A stretch of 40,681 bases of DNA from CAZBGR01 sp964491535 (GCA_964491535.1 CAZBGR010000005.1:1-40681), one strand, 5' to 3'. Positions 6,385 to 14,422 are shown, counted from the stretch's first letter. Numbers and translations: made by a program. The notes: generated by a model from the sequence alone, not told the origin.

Positions 6385-6834
6385 ATGAAAAATGATAATT
6401 TATATTGGTTAATGGGGATAGCTGGTTTTATATTGCTTATTTTTATTAGTGCTTTTATTTCAAACGCTAATGTTAATTTAAGTAAAGAATCATTATTTAA
6501 TGAAATGTCAGTAACTGATTATTTATCAATAATTGAAAATGATGATTTAGCATATATATATGTCGGTTCTTCTAGTTGTCCTGTTTGTCAACAAATAGAG
6601 CCCCTTTTAGAAGATATTATGGTTGATATGGGGATAGCTATTAATTATTTAAATATAGCTTCCTTTTCCCAAACTGATTATGAAATGTTTATTGCTTCGC
6701 ATGATCTTTTACAAGATGATTGGGGGACCCCTTTGCTATTAGTTTTTAATAAAGGCGAACTTCAAGATCATTTAATAGGTTTTAGAGATTACGATACCTT
6801 AAAGGAATTTTATTTAGATAATACTAATAAATAA
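6385..6834 (+). CDS. Membrane-anchored thioredoxin-like protein
   Basis: This is a 149-residue protein with one N-terminal membrane segment (about 8-27) and an extracytoplasmic thioredoxin-like domain. The redox motif is C65-P-V-C68 (GSSSCPVCQQ), followed by a helix and the cis-proline loop WGTP (113-116), both hallmarks of the fold. It resembles the thioredoxin-like accessory proteins of Firmicutes (PedC/bacteriocin-transport accessory type). It probably reduces or forms disulfides outside the membrane; the substrate is unknown. RBS GAGGTG precedes the ATG. It starts a run of five collinear genes ending with ung; the third and fourth are membrane proteins. Confidence 0.7.
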   Translation: MKNDNLYWLMGIAGFILLIFISAFISNANVNLSKESLFNEMSVTDYLSIIENDDLAYIYVGSSSCPVCQQIEPLLEDIMVDMGIAINYLNIASFSQTDYEMFIASHDLLQDDWGTPLLLVFNKGELQDHLIGFRDYDTLKEFYLDNTNK

Positions 6835-6869
6835 TAATTATTAATAATATTAGTATTTAAGGAGGTACA

Positions 6870-7334
6870 ATGAATAACGTTTATCAAATGGCAAAAGATT
6901 TTAAAAAGAAATTTCCAGGAACTATTAGTTGGCGCTTAAAAGCTCATTGTAAAATAATAAATCTTCATTTAAATGAAGGGGAAAAGGTTTATTATGCATT
7001 TGGGGCGCAAAGGGGAGATTGTTCACATAGTTTTTTTAATACTCTTTTAATAGCCCTTTCTAATAAAAGAATTTTAATAGGTCAAAAGGGTTGGCCTTTT
7101 GGTTATTATTTTACAGCAATCACACCATATATGTTTAATGATTTAAAAGTTAAAATGGGACTTGTTTGGGGAGAAATAATTATTGATACGATTAAGGAAA
7201 AAGTTTTTTTATCTTATATCTCGAAAAAGGCTTTGCCTGAAATAGAAACTAAAATTACTGAATATATGATGAGGGAAAAAGAAAAATATGGTTTAGGCGG
7301 CGAACGAAATTTAAAAGATGATAAAGATAATTAA
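6870..7334 (+). CDS. PH-like domain protein (YokE type)
   Basis: This is a 154-residue soluble protein without signal or membrane segment. The arrangement LNEGEKVYYAFGAQ, ALSNKRILIG and the later VFLSYISKKALPEIETKI matches the strand-strand-helix order of bacterial PH-like domains. These domains occur in membrane-stress or protein-interaction contexts with poorly known ligands. AAGGAGG precedes the ATG. It lies 35 bases after the thioredoxin-like gene and 42 before the next one, so all are probably cotranscribed. The fold call is by pattern and the function is unknown. Confidence 0.5.
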   Translation: MNNVYQMAKDFKKKFPGTISWRLKAHCKIINLHLNEGEKVYYAFGAQRGDCSHSFFNTLLIALSNKRILIGQKGWPFGYYFTAITPYMFNDLKVKMGLVWGEIIIDTIKEKVFLSYISKKALPEIETKITEYMMREKEKYGLGGERNLKDDKDN

Positions 7335-7376
7335 AAATACTAGTTATTAATTTGGATAAAAGGTGGTTTAAATAAA

Positions 7377-8672
7377 ATGCGAAAAATGTTAAATATCATC
7401 GCTGTTTTAGTTATTCTTTCTGTAGTTATTCAGGTTATTTATGATTCTTTAATTAAGGAACATATGATTACTTATCAATTAGAAATGAATAATAAAAAGT
7501 ATCTTATTCAAGAAACTTTTTATAATAAACACAAAAGTAATGTCACTTGGCCTTATGATTATAATAGTTATTATTATCAAATAAATTATAAGGATAAGCC
7601 TTTAATTTCTTTTAAGTTGTTTAATGAAAGTTATAGCAAACATCTTTTGCGGACCTTTGAACTTTATCAAGATGATGATTTAATTTGTGTTTATCCTATC
7701 TTTAATAATCATAAAAATCAATTAGATGTTATTTGTAATAAAGATGGAGTTCAATATAATTATTTAACTTTAAAGGGTCAATATAAAGATCTTGATAATT
7801 TTGTTCAGGATTTGAAAGCTAAAGGGTTTAAACATTCTAATTGGGACGATGAATTAGGTGAGGAAATAACTTTTGAAAAGCTTAAGGTTTTTAATGATAA
7901 TATTTTAGCTAATCAATATCTTGTTCTTTGGCATTATAAAGGTTTTTATATTATATCAGCTAATAAACAAAAAAAGGTTATGCTTCTTCAACGAGATCGT
8001 TACGATAATAAACTTGGTTATTTAGTTAATCAGTATTATGTAATTCCTGCTTATACAGCTACTAACACCTTTTCCCAATTAATAAGGACCAATGTTATAA
8101 ATCTAGGTTCACATGTTATTGATTTATATTATGATGTAAGTTTTAATTCTTTTGTTCAAGGGGTAGTTAATGATAAATTATATATGGTTGACAAAGATAA
8201 TAAGAGACAATATGAAATTAATATTAATAGTAAACGAATTTTATTGGTTGGAGATGTAGAAAATCAAGCCAAGTATTATTATAATTATCAATGGGATACA
8301 AAAGCAATGAATGATATTATTGATCATGAATTAGTTTTTAAAAGAGAACAAATCATTCCAGATGTTTTGAATAAATATGGAGCTTCTAAAATAGATGGGG
8401 TAATGGGTGAGACCGATGGCTATTATTATTTATATATTGACGAAGATGACGGAGTGTCAGTTTATCGAGTTGACAAACAAAATTTAGATATAATAACCTT
8501 ATTATTTAAAATGTCTACTATTAATAGTGTTAGATATGTAAAGGATAGCATTTACTTTTTAAGTGATAATACTTTATATATGTATCAAGATTCTTTGGGG
8601 TTAAGGCCTTTAGTAATTTATAATGAGTTACGATTTAATCAACGAAATATGTATGATGTTTATCTTCGTTAA
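7377..8672 (+). CDS. Hypothetical single-pass extracytoplasmic protein
   Basis: I do not recognise this 431-residue protein. It has one N-terminal hydrophobic segment (about 5-24), with no lipobox, followed by about 400 residues rich in Tyr, Asn and Asp that are presumably outside the cell. Recurrent short strands such as DGYYYLYIDEDD, VSVYRVDKQ and DSIYFLSDNTLYMY suggest a beta-propeller-like fold of the DUF5050 sort, but this is a guess from texture. It lies 22 bases before another membrane protein gene with its own AAGGAG, and the two are probably expressed together. Confidence 0.6.
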   Translation: MRKMLNIIAVLVILSVVIQVIYDSLIKEHMITYQLEMNNKKYLIQETFYNKHKSNVTWPYDYNSYYYQINYKDKPLISFKLFNESYSKHLLRTFELYQDDDLICVYPIFNNHKNQLDVICNKDGVQYNYLTLKGQYKDLDNFVQDLKAKGFKHSNWDDELGEEITFEKLKVFNDNILANQYLVLWHYKGFYIISANKQKKVMLLQRDRYDNKLGYLVNQYYVIPAYTATNTFSQLIRTNVINLGSHVIDLYYDVSFNSFVQGVVNDKLYMVDKDNKRQYEININSKRILLVGDVENQAKYYYNYQWDTKAMNDIIDHELVFKREQIIPDVLNKYGASKIDGVMGETDGYYYLYIDEDDGVSVYRVDKQNLDIITLLFKMSTINSVRYVKDSIYFLSDNTLYMYQDSLGLRPLVIYNELRFNQRNMYDVYLR

Positions 8673-8694
8673 AATATATTAAGGAGAAATAAAA

Positions 8695-10296
8695 ATGATT
8701 TTAAGGAAACCGTATGCCTTTTTAATTAAAAATTTTAAACGAATTCATCTTTTGTTAACTTTTATGATGGCTTATATATTTTATAAAAGTAATAATATTT
8801 TAACTTTTTATAATAATTATATTAATAAACAATCATCAATTAAGATAGGTAATTTAGGCATTAATTATATAAATATTTATTTTTATTTATTAATTATTTT
8901 AGTTATTATTTTTACTTTAGCAATTTATATTTTAATGAAACAAAAAAAGAAGCCTACTTTTTTGTATTTAAGTATTATTATTTATTACTTTATTTTAATT
9001 ATTGTTATTTTTCAGGTTTATAATAATTTAACAATGTTAGAAATTATGACACCTAGTCCACAGTTAATTAGGATAGTTCGTGATGTTATGTTTATCGTGA
9101 CGGTAATTCAAGCTTTATTAACTATTTTTATTGGGATTAGAGCGGTTGGTTTTGATATTAAGAAGTTTAATTTTAGTGCTGATTTAGAACAATTAGCAAT
9201 AGATGTCTCAGATGATGAAGAATTTGAATTAACAGTTGGTGCAGATCCTTCTATGATAAGTCGTAAAATTAGAAGGCAAAAAAGAGAATTAAAGTATTTT
9301 TTAATTGAAAACTTATTTGTTATTTCTTTAATTGCAGGTATTATTTTAATAATTAGTGTAGTAAGTTTAATTTTAAATCATGAAATTTATAATAAAGTTT
9401 ATCAGCAACAAGAATTATTTAAAGTTAATGCTTTAACTATGAAGATTAATGATAGTTATTTAACTAATCTTAATCAAAAGGGAGAGGTTATCTTAAAAGA
9501 TGATAAATGTTATTTAGTAATTAGTTTTGAAGTTGAAAATAAAGGAACGGCAGGAGTTAAAATTGATTTAACTAATTTAGAATTAATTACTAATAATAAT
9601 CAATATCAACCAATTACAGGTAATTATCAATCTTTTTTCGACTTAGGAACAGGTTATGTTAATCAATCACTTAAACCTAATAGTAAACAAAAATTTATTA
9701 TTCTTTTTAAAATTGATAGTCAAGAATTAAAGGATAATCTTTTTTTAAAATTTATTGAAGGGGTTTACTTAAACAAAGATCAACCACAAGCTAAATATAA
9801 AAAAATACAATTAAGACCAATATTATTAAATGAAATAGAAACTATAGGGACTTATAAGTTAAATGAAGAAGTAAATTTTGAAGATTCTATCTTAAAGAGT
9901 AGTTTTTTTAAGATAAAAAGTAGTGAAATAGATAGTAAATTTTTTTATAAGGCTTTAAGCTGTCTTCATCAGGTATGTCATGAGGAAACTAAATTATTGA
10001 CACCTAGTTATACTTTAAGTGAAGCTAAAACATTACTTAAATTAAATGTTATTTATATGAAAGATAAGGAATTAAAGTTAAAAGTAGACAATGGAGGAGA
10101 ATTAATTTCTTTGTTTGGGATTTTAAGTTTTAAGATAGATAAAAAGCATTATGAAGTTTCACTTATCAATAAAACACCTCTAAATAGTATAGGGGATGAT
10201 ATCTTTTTAGAAACATCTAAACAAATAGAACAAGCTGATGATATTAAGTTACTTTTAAATATTAGAAATAAACAATATATTTGTGTTTTAAAATGA
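8695..10296 (+). CDS. Hypothetical polytopic membrane protein with DUF4352-like ectodomain
   Basis: The 533-residue protein has about five membrane segments (roughly 17-36, 58-81, 88-111, 123-151 and 201-227). Residues 152-200 between the fourth and fifth carry an acidic DVSDDEEFEL and then a basic RKIRRQKRELK patch, presumably cytoplasmic. The C-terminal 300 residues look extracytoplasmic. Within them, a segment around 270-350 (KCYLVISFEVENKGT and LKPNSKQKFIILFKI) has the pattern of DUF4352/TRF2-like immunoglobulin-type domains. Two cysteines lie close together in CLHQVC. No function can be assigned. It ends in TGA, 15 bases before ung. Confidence 0.6.
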   Translation: MILRKPYAFLIKNFKRIHLLLTFMMAYIFYKSNNILTFYNNYINKQSSIKIGNLGINYINIYFYLLIILVIIFTLAIYILMKQKKKPTFLYLSIIIYYFILIIVIFQVYNNLTMLEIMTPSPQLIRIVRDVMFIVTVIQALLTIFIGIRAVGFDIKKFNFSADLEQLAIDVSDDEEFELTVGADPSMISRKIRRQKRELKYFLIENLFVISLIAGIILIISVVSLILNHEIYNKVYQQQELFKVNALTMKINDSYLTNLNQKGEVILKDDKCYLVISFEVENKGTAGVKIDLTNLELITNNNQYQPITGNYQSFFDLGTGYVNQSLKPNSKQKFIILFKIDSQELKDNLFLKFIEGVYLNKDQPQAKYKKIQLRPILLNEIETIGTYKLNEEVNFEDSILKSSFFKIKSSEIDSKFFYKALSCLHQVCHEETKLLTPSYTLSEAKTLLKLNVIYMKDKELKLKVDNGGELISLFGILSFKIDKKHYEVSLINKTPLNSIGDDIFLETSKQIEQADDIKLLLNIRNKQYICVLK

Positions 10297-10311
10297 TAAT
10301 TAAGGAGTGTA

Positions 10312-10971
10312 ATGGAAATGGTAGTAGGTAATAATTGGGATGAATTATTAAAAAACGAATATAAGAAAGATTATTTTCAAAAATTAGTTACTTTTATTAA
10401 AGATGAATATAAAACTGATATTATTTTTCCGAAAGCGAAGGATATTTTTAATGCTTTAAAGTATACTACTTATGATCAAGTTAAGGTAGTTATTTTAGGA
10501 CAAGATCCTTATCATAATGAAGGCGAAGCTCATGGTTTAGCATTTTCAGTGTTAGATAATGTGGTTATACCTCCTTCTTTAAGAAATATATTTAAGGAAT
10601 TAAAAGATGATTTAGGGATTGAAAGATCCAGAGGTAATTTAGAAGATTGGGCTAAACAAGGTATTCTTCTTTTAAATGTAGTTTTAACAGTTAAAAAGAA
10701 TAAGCCTAATTCTCATCAAGGTAAGGGATGGGAAATGTTGACTGATCGTATTATAGAACTATTAAATGAAAAGGAAGATCAAGTTGTTTTTGTTTTGTGG
10801 GGAAATAACGCGAAAGCTAAGAAGCATTTAATTACTAATCCCCATCATTTAATTTTAGAAGCTTCTCATCCTTCTCCACTTTCTTATCATTATAGTTTTA
10901 AAGGAAGTAAACCTTTTTCTAAAACTAATGAATTTTTAGAAAGAGTTAATAAAGAAAAAATAAAATGGTAA
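10312..10971 (+). CDS. ung: Uracil-DNA glycosylase
   Basis: Ung removes uracil from DNA, starting base-excision repair. The 219-residue product has the family-1 water-activating motif GQDPYH (63-68, Asp65 catalytic), the uracil-binding region LLLNVVLTV, and the DNA-intercalation motif HPSPLS (186-191). AAGGAG precedes the ATG at 10312. It closes the gene run from 6385 and is followed by a small hairpin and T tract (about 10978-11000), a weak terminator. Confidence 0.95.
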   Translation: MEMVVGNNWDELLKNEYKKDYFQKLVTFIKDEYKTDIIFPKAKDIFNALKYTTYDQVKVVILGQDPYHNEGEAHGLAFSVLDNVVIPPSLRNIFKELKDDLGIERSRGNLEDWAKQGILLLNVVLTVKKNKPNSHQGKGWEMLTDRIIELLNEKEDQVVFVLWGNNAKAKKHLITNPHHLILEASHPSPLSYHYSFKGSKPFSKTNEFLERVNKEKIKW

Positions 10972-11005
10972 TAAATTAGATTATCAATCTTATTTTTTTC
11001 TACTA

Positions 11006-11034
11006 TTGAAAATTGAAGTTAATAATGGTAAAAT
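11006..11034 (+). promoter_or_regulatory. tRNA-His promoter
   Basis: TTGAAA (11006-11011) and TAAAAT (11029-11034) are 17 bases apart. Predicted transcription starts about 10 bases before the tRNA. Confidence 0.65.
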
Positions 11035-11050
11035 ATAACCATATTTAAAT

Positions 11051-11127
11051 GGCGATAGTGGCGAAGTGGTTAACGCACCGGGTTGTGGTCCCGGCATTCG
11101 TGGGTTCGATCCCCATCTATCGCCCCA
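11051..11127 (+). tRNA. tRNA-His (GTG)
   Basis: The cloverleaf is complete. The acceptor GCGATAG pairs with CTATCGC, the anticodon GTG lies at 11085-11087, the T-loop is GGGTTCGATCCCC and CCA is encoded. The extra G at 11051 opposite C73 is the G-1 identity element of histidine tRNAs. The island-like region that follows and the tRNA-end-like repeats downstream indicate use of its 3' end as an integration site. Confidence 0.97.
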
Positions 11128-11140
11128 TTAAAGGGAATCA

Positions 11141-11184
11141 AACTCCTGAAACTCACTAAAACAAAGGGTTTCAGGGGTTTTTTA
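11141..11184 (+). terminator. Terminator of tRNA-His
   Basis: AACTCCTGAAAC pairs with GTTTCAGGGGTT around a 16-base loop, followed by six T. The same sequence in variant form reappears at 13718-13759 and, broken, at 14638-14664. Confidence 0.85.
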
Positions 11185-11219
11185 TCGTTCAAAATTACCA
11201 AAAACCACTAAACATGTAA

Positions 11220-11237
11220 CCTTTTGTACACAAAAGG
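11220..11237. promoter_or_regulatory. Palindromic operator upstream of the XRE gene
   Basis: CCTTTTGT and ACAAAAGG are perfect inverted repeats separated by AC. The site lies just upstream of a TAAAAT -10 box (11241-11246), 25 bases before the regulator's start codon. It is a likely autoregulatory site for the XRE protein. Confidence 0.5.
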
Positions 11238-11262
11238 TGTTAAAATAGAGATAGGAGAGAAT

Positions 11263-11448
11263 ATGATCACAAACAAAATAAAAGAATATAGAAAAAACAA
11301 AAAAATGACACAAGGAGAACTTGCTATTGAATTAGGAGTCAGTAGAAAAACATTAAGTATAATAGAAAGTGGTAGAGTAATACCTAAGATAGATACAGCA
11401 TATAAGTTATCTTTAATATTAGATGCAACAGTAGAAGAGTTATTTTAA
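11263..11448 (+). CDS. Small XRE-family HTH transcriptional regulator
   Basis: The 61-residue Cro/CI-type protein is almost entirely a helix-turn-helix domain. It shows IKEYRKNKKMTQGELAIELGVSRKTLSIIESGRVIPKIDTA..., with the recognition segment TQGELA..LGVSRKTLSIIE. The start at ATG 11263 is chosen because GGAGAG lies 5 bases upstream; an earlier in-frame ATG at 11224 would sit within the operator. Such small regulators are typical of islands and phages. It is the first gene after tRNA-His and probably represses its own promoter through the 11220-11237 palindrome. Confidence 0.85.
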   Translation: MITNKIKEYRKNKKMTQGELAIELGVSRKTLSIIESGRVIPKIDTAYKLSLILDATVEELF

Positions 11449-11522
11449 ACCACATAAATAATCAAGAAGCATATATATAAGCTTAATTTTTAAATATTAT
11501 AGTAAATTATAAAAGTTAATAT

Positions 11523-11536
11523 AAAGGTGGTATAAT
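11523..11536 (+). promoter_or_regulatory. Extended -10 promoter of the lipoprotein gene
   Basis: TATAAT (11531-11536) is preceded by TGG, giving the TGN extended -10 element. No good -35 is present at the expected distance. It lies 55 bases before the lipoprotein start. Confidence 0.4.
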
Positions 11537-11590
11537 ATATTTGTTGATATATGTCTTTGGCACGTGTCTTAATAGAAAGGAAATAAAGAT

Positions 11591-12079
11591 ATGAAAAAAA
11601 TATTAATTCTAGTAGGTTTAATTTTACTAACAACAGGTTGTTTTGCTGAAATAGAACCGCTAAATGAAAATAACGAAATACAGAAAGTATTCGCAATGAA
11701 TGAAGTGGTAAATGTTAATAATATTTATTATAGCGTTATTAAAGTTGAATACTCTGAAAAAACCTCTTCTTTAAACGGCAAAGGGTTAATAAAACCTAGC
11801 GAAGGAAATGAATATGTTTTAGTTACAATTAAAATAGAAAACAAAAGTGAGGAAAAGATAAAATATTTTGCTTCAGACTGGAAAATGCAAAATTCTTTAG
11901 GGCAAGAGGAAAAAGCGAAATATACTAAGAATTTTGATTCAGCTGAATTGTTACAAAATGGAGTAAAAGAAGGAATTATAATATTTGAGCAACCTAAAAA
12001 AGATGAGGATTTGAGGTTGAATTTCTATAATAACTCTTTATTTGATTCAGAGTATACTTTTCAAGTTACGATTAAGTAA
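11591..12079 (+). CDS. Lipoprotein with DUF4352-like domain
   Basis: The 162-residue protein starts with a lipoprotein signal peptide (MKKILILVGLILLTTGC); Cys17 is the lipidation site. Residues about 37-160 fit the DUF4352/TRF2-like immunoglobulin-type fold, with VNNIYYSVIKVEYS, then EYVLVTIKIENKS and a late GIIIFEQPK strand. Such proteins are common, secreted and of unknown role; a few act in surface or mobile-element immunity-type functions. AAAGGA precedes the ATG. It lies between the XRE gene and the nuclease gene in the tRNA-His island. Confidence 0.75.
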   Translation: MKKILILVGLILLTTGCFAEIEPLNENNEIQKVFAMNEVVNVNNIYYSVIKVEYSEKTSSLNGKGLIKPSEGNEYVLVTIKIENKSEEKIKYFASDWKMQNSLGQEEKAKYTKNFDSAELLQNGVKEGIIIFEQPKKDEDLRLNFYNNSLFDSEYTFQVTIK

Positions 12080-12289
12080 TAACTATTTGTGCCGTTTTAG
12101 TAAAACCTAAAGTTGCTAAAAATTGTTTTTAACATTTGAAGGTATAAATATTGAGATATAACAGAAAAATCGAAAATTATACAAGAGTTAGTAGAAGTAA
12201 ACATGTGATTAGAAAATACGACTAACTTATAGTAAAATAAAATTATATAATAAGTAAATATATTATATTAATTTAAGAGAGGCGATAAA

Positions 12290-13402
12290 ATGAATGCAAT
12301 ATCTAATTATATTAATTTTAAAAAGAAATTAAAAGAATACGAGGAGATAAATAATAAAATTCAGCAAAATTTAAAAATGAGTGATTACTTTAAAAATTTC
12401 GATTTGCTAATTGATAAATTTATAGAACTGAAAACATTGCAAAAGGGAAAATTTACAACAATTAAAGATACGAGAGATGACATTGAAAAAAAGATTGAAA
12501 ATATATTGAAAGAAGTTTATACAAAAAAAATGAACAATGTATTATCACAAAATAACCAAGAAAATTCTTTAGGTTATATGAATGGTTTATTAGAAAATTT
12601 AAAAAACTACACATCAAAATATTTTAATGGTATACATAAATCATTTATATCTGATATTGAAAAAGTTATTGATAATCATTTTGTTATTTATAATAATTAT
12701 CAAAAGAAAAATGAAGAACGAAAAAAAACTGATAAATCTTTCGATTATAAAGTTGAAGACCCTTTGTTTATGGAAATAGTTGATTTTGCTATTTCGTTTG
12801 GGAAAGTAAGTGCATCGCTAATACAAAGGAAATTTAATATTGGTTATAATCGAGCGGCTAGAATTGTTGACTTATTAGAAGAAAGAGGAATAGTAGGTCC
12901 ACAAAATGGTTCTAATCCAAGAGAAGTTTTGATTACAAATAAGGAAGAAATAACGAATTTAAAAGAGGAAGAATTTTCATATTTTAGTTCTTCTTATAAT
13001 TCGAATTATTCCTTAAGTAAAACAAGTATTTTAGAAAAAGTAGATAATGAGATTAATGGTTATGAGTTTGAAGAATTATCTAAAGAAATATTATTAAAGA
13101 ACGGATTTAACAATGTTGAAATCACCAAAAAGAGTAATGATTTCGGAGTTGATTTAATTGGAATAAAAGATGGAGTTAAATATTCTGTTCAGTGTAAAAA
13201 GTATTCATCACAAGTTGGTTTGAAAGCAGTCCAAGAAGTGATTGCGAGTAAATCAATGAATAGAAGCCATGTTGCAGTTGTTTTAACTAATAACTATTTT
13301 ACTAAAGGAGCAAAAGAATTGGCAGAAAAAAATAATGTTTTATTATGGGATAGAGACGCATTAATCGATTTAATAAAAAAATTTGAAAACACCAAAAATT
13401 AA
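12290..13402 (+). CDS. FtsK-gamma/Mrr fusion nuclease
   Basis: The 370-residue protein has three parts. Residues 1-150 are helical and charged, probably coiled coil. Residues about 155-217 match the winged-helix gamma domain of FtsK/SpoIIIE translocases (FGKVSASLIQRKFNIGYNRA, then ILDLLEERGIVGP-like text and GSNPREVL). Residues about 250-366 are an Mrr-type restriction endonuclease domain, with E259, D288 and Q301-C-K303 as the catalytic set (DFGVDLIG, then YSVQCKKY). In FtsK the gamma domain reads oriented polar sequences near dif; here no motor domain is present. A role in defence or in element maintenance is plausible but inferred. GAGAGGCG precedes the ATG. No methyltransferase is adjacent. 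Confidence 0.85.
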   Translation: MNAISNYINFKKKLKEYEEINNKIQQNLKMSDYFKNFDLLIDKFIELKTLQKGKFTTIKDTRDDIEKKIENILKEVYTKKMNNVLSQNNQENSLGYMNGLLENLKNYTSKYFNGIHKSFISDIEKVIDNHFVIYNNYQKKNEERKKTDKSFDYKVEDPLFMEIVDFAISFGKVSASLIQRKFNIGYNRAARIVDLLEERGIVGPQNGSNPREVLITNKEEITNLKEEEFSYFSSSYNSNYSLSKTSILEKVDNEINGYEFEELSKEILLKNGFNNVEITKKSNDFGVDLIGIKDGVKYSVQCKKYSSQVGLKAVQEVIASKSMNRSHVAVVLTNNYFTKGAKELAEKNNVLLWDRDALIDLIKKFENTKN

Positions 13403-13404
13403 GA

Positions 13405-13473
13405 GGTACTATTTTGGTATTCTGACCTAGGTATTGGGCGGAGTACTATTAAGGTATTATTCAAGGTACTATT
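13405..13473 (+). repeat. Helically phased GGTATT/GGTACTATT iterons
   Basis: Six copies of GGTAYTATT or its core begin at 13405, 13416, 13430, 13442, 13453 and 13465. The 11-14 base spacing puts them on one face of the helix. Further cores lie at 13575, 13587 and 13610. Such arrays bind proteins cooperatively, as integrase arm sites, replication iterons or transposase sites do. They start immediately after the nuclease stop. Confidence 0.55.
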
Positions 13474-13574
13474 GCAAAATAATCAAAAATTAGAATTACA
13501 ATAAAAGGTTGAAAAACAATAAAAAAATAGAATAAAAACCCTTTTTAAGCCAACAATTATAAGGCTTTAGGCTT

Positions 13575-13760
13575 GGTATCGAGCAAGGTAATATTGAGGG
13601 GCATAAAAAGGTATTACAAAATCACTAGACTTCTAACACAAAAGGCGGTAATGTGTTGAATAACTAGTGAGTAGGTGGGCTGAGAATATATACGAATAAA
13701 GCCCCATATAAAAATCAAACTCCTAAAACTCATTAAAATAAAAGTTTTAGGAGTTTTTTA
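13575..13760 (+). repeat. Module copy 1: phased repeats, nested hairpin, tRNA-His-like tail
   Basis: In order: GGTATCGAGCAAGGTA; an outer stem TCACTAG (13622-13628) with CTAGTGA (13664-13670); an inner stem AACACA (13635-13640) with TGTGTT (13652-13657) and loop AAAGGCGGTAA; then GGGC...GCCC (13677-13704). The tail CCCATATAAAAATCAAAC leads into a terminator hairpin (13718-13730 with 13743-13755) and T6. The tail resembles the tRNA-His 3' end and its terminator. The module is repeated, diverged, at about 14493-14664. Two readings are open: an attachment-site region of a nested island, or a small structured RNA. The rest of 13474-13846 shows nothing else. Confidence 0.55.
13718..13759 (+). terminator. 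Intrinsic terminator, variant of the tRNA-His terminator
   Basis: AACTCCTAAAACT and AGTTTTAGGAGTT are exact complements over 13 bp, followed by a six-T run. Both arms differ from the tRNA-His terminator at matching positions, so the structure has been preserved by paired changes. Confidence 0.75.
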
Positions 13761-13846
13761 ATACAAAGAATAGTAAAGGATATAATTAAGTAGTTTGAAT
13801 GAAAGTGAATATATGTTATTATTTAATAAAGGTTAGGAGTTATTTT

Positions 13847-14422
13847 ATGGAAATCATGAGAAAAAATCAAATTACTGTTGTATTTTTGATAATTATTATA
13901 AGTTTATTAGCTTATGTAGCAATAGGAAAATTTGTTGTCCGAAATAAAATAGAAGATTATTTATATAATACTAAAAATTATTCGAAAAAGGAAATATCGA
14001 GCATTATAGTACATCATTCTTTTTTGAGTATTTTGCTTTCATATAAAGAATGGACTATTGATGTTAAATTTGCTGATGAACCTGAATCAAATTATTATTA
14101 TGCTTTTGATAAAGGGGAAATTATTACTTATGGTGTTTCTTGTAACGTTGATAAAAAACAATTAAAGCATTATGATTTTGATGATTTTGTTATAATTGAT
14201 GAAACTAAAACTTGTAATCAAGCATTAGAGTTACTTTATGAGGATGAAGATTATCAATATTATTTTGGTTGTGTTCAAAGTGAAACTGTTTTTGTCGAAC
14301 TAAATAATAAAGAGAAATACACTTTAAAAGAAGCAGTTAATAGTGGCTTTCTTAGTATAAAACAAATAGAGAATTATTTAAAAGAAAAAAGTAATCAAGC
14401 AATTCACAAAATAAAAAAGTAG
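13847..14422 (+). CDS. DUF3139-like membrane-anchored protein
   Basis: The 191-residue product has one N-terminal membrane segment (about 9-27). NKIEDYL, then SFLSILLSYKEWTIDVKFADEP follows, the pattern of Firmicutes DUF3139 proteins. The C-terminal half (about 120-185) contains LELLYEDEDYQYYFGCVQSE and YTLKEAVNSGFLSIKQIENY, a segment common in secreted Firmicutes proteins of unknown role. The start is set at 13847 because AGGAG (13835-13839) lies 7 bases upstream; an in-frame ATG at 13799 has no ribosome binding site. It is the only gene between the two tRNA-His-linked modules. Confidence 0.65.
   Translation: MEIMRKNQITVVFLIIIISLLAYVAIGKFVVRNKIEDYLYNTKNYSKKEISSIIVHHSFLSILLSYKEWTIDVKFADEPESNYYYAFDKGEIITYGVSCNVDKKQLKHYDFDDFVIIDETKTCNQALELLYEDEDYQYYFGCVQSETVFVELNNKEKYTLKEAVNSGFLSIKQIENYLKEKSNQAIHKIKK

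Noticed and set aside
13641..13660. Mini-ORF AGGCGG-TA-ATG-TGT-TGA (and TTG-TGT-TAA in copy 2) as a regulatory leader peptide
   Set aside because: Two-codon frames arise easily by chance in this composition and the start differs between copies.
13671..13720. GGGCTGAGA in module copy 1 as part of a TPP riboswitch
   Set aside because: Only this short string matches; the second TPP-binding arm is absent and copy 2 lacks it.
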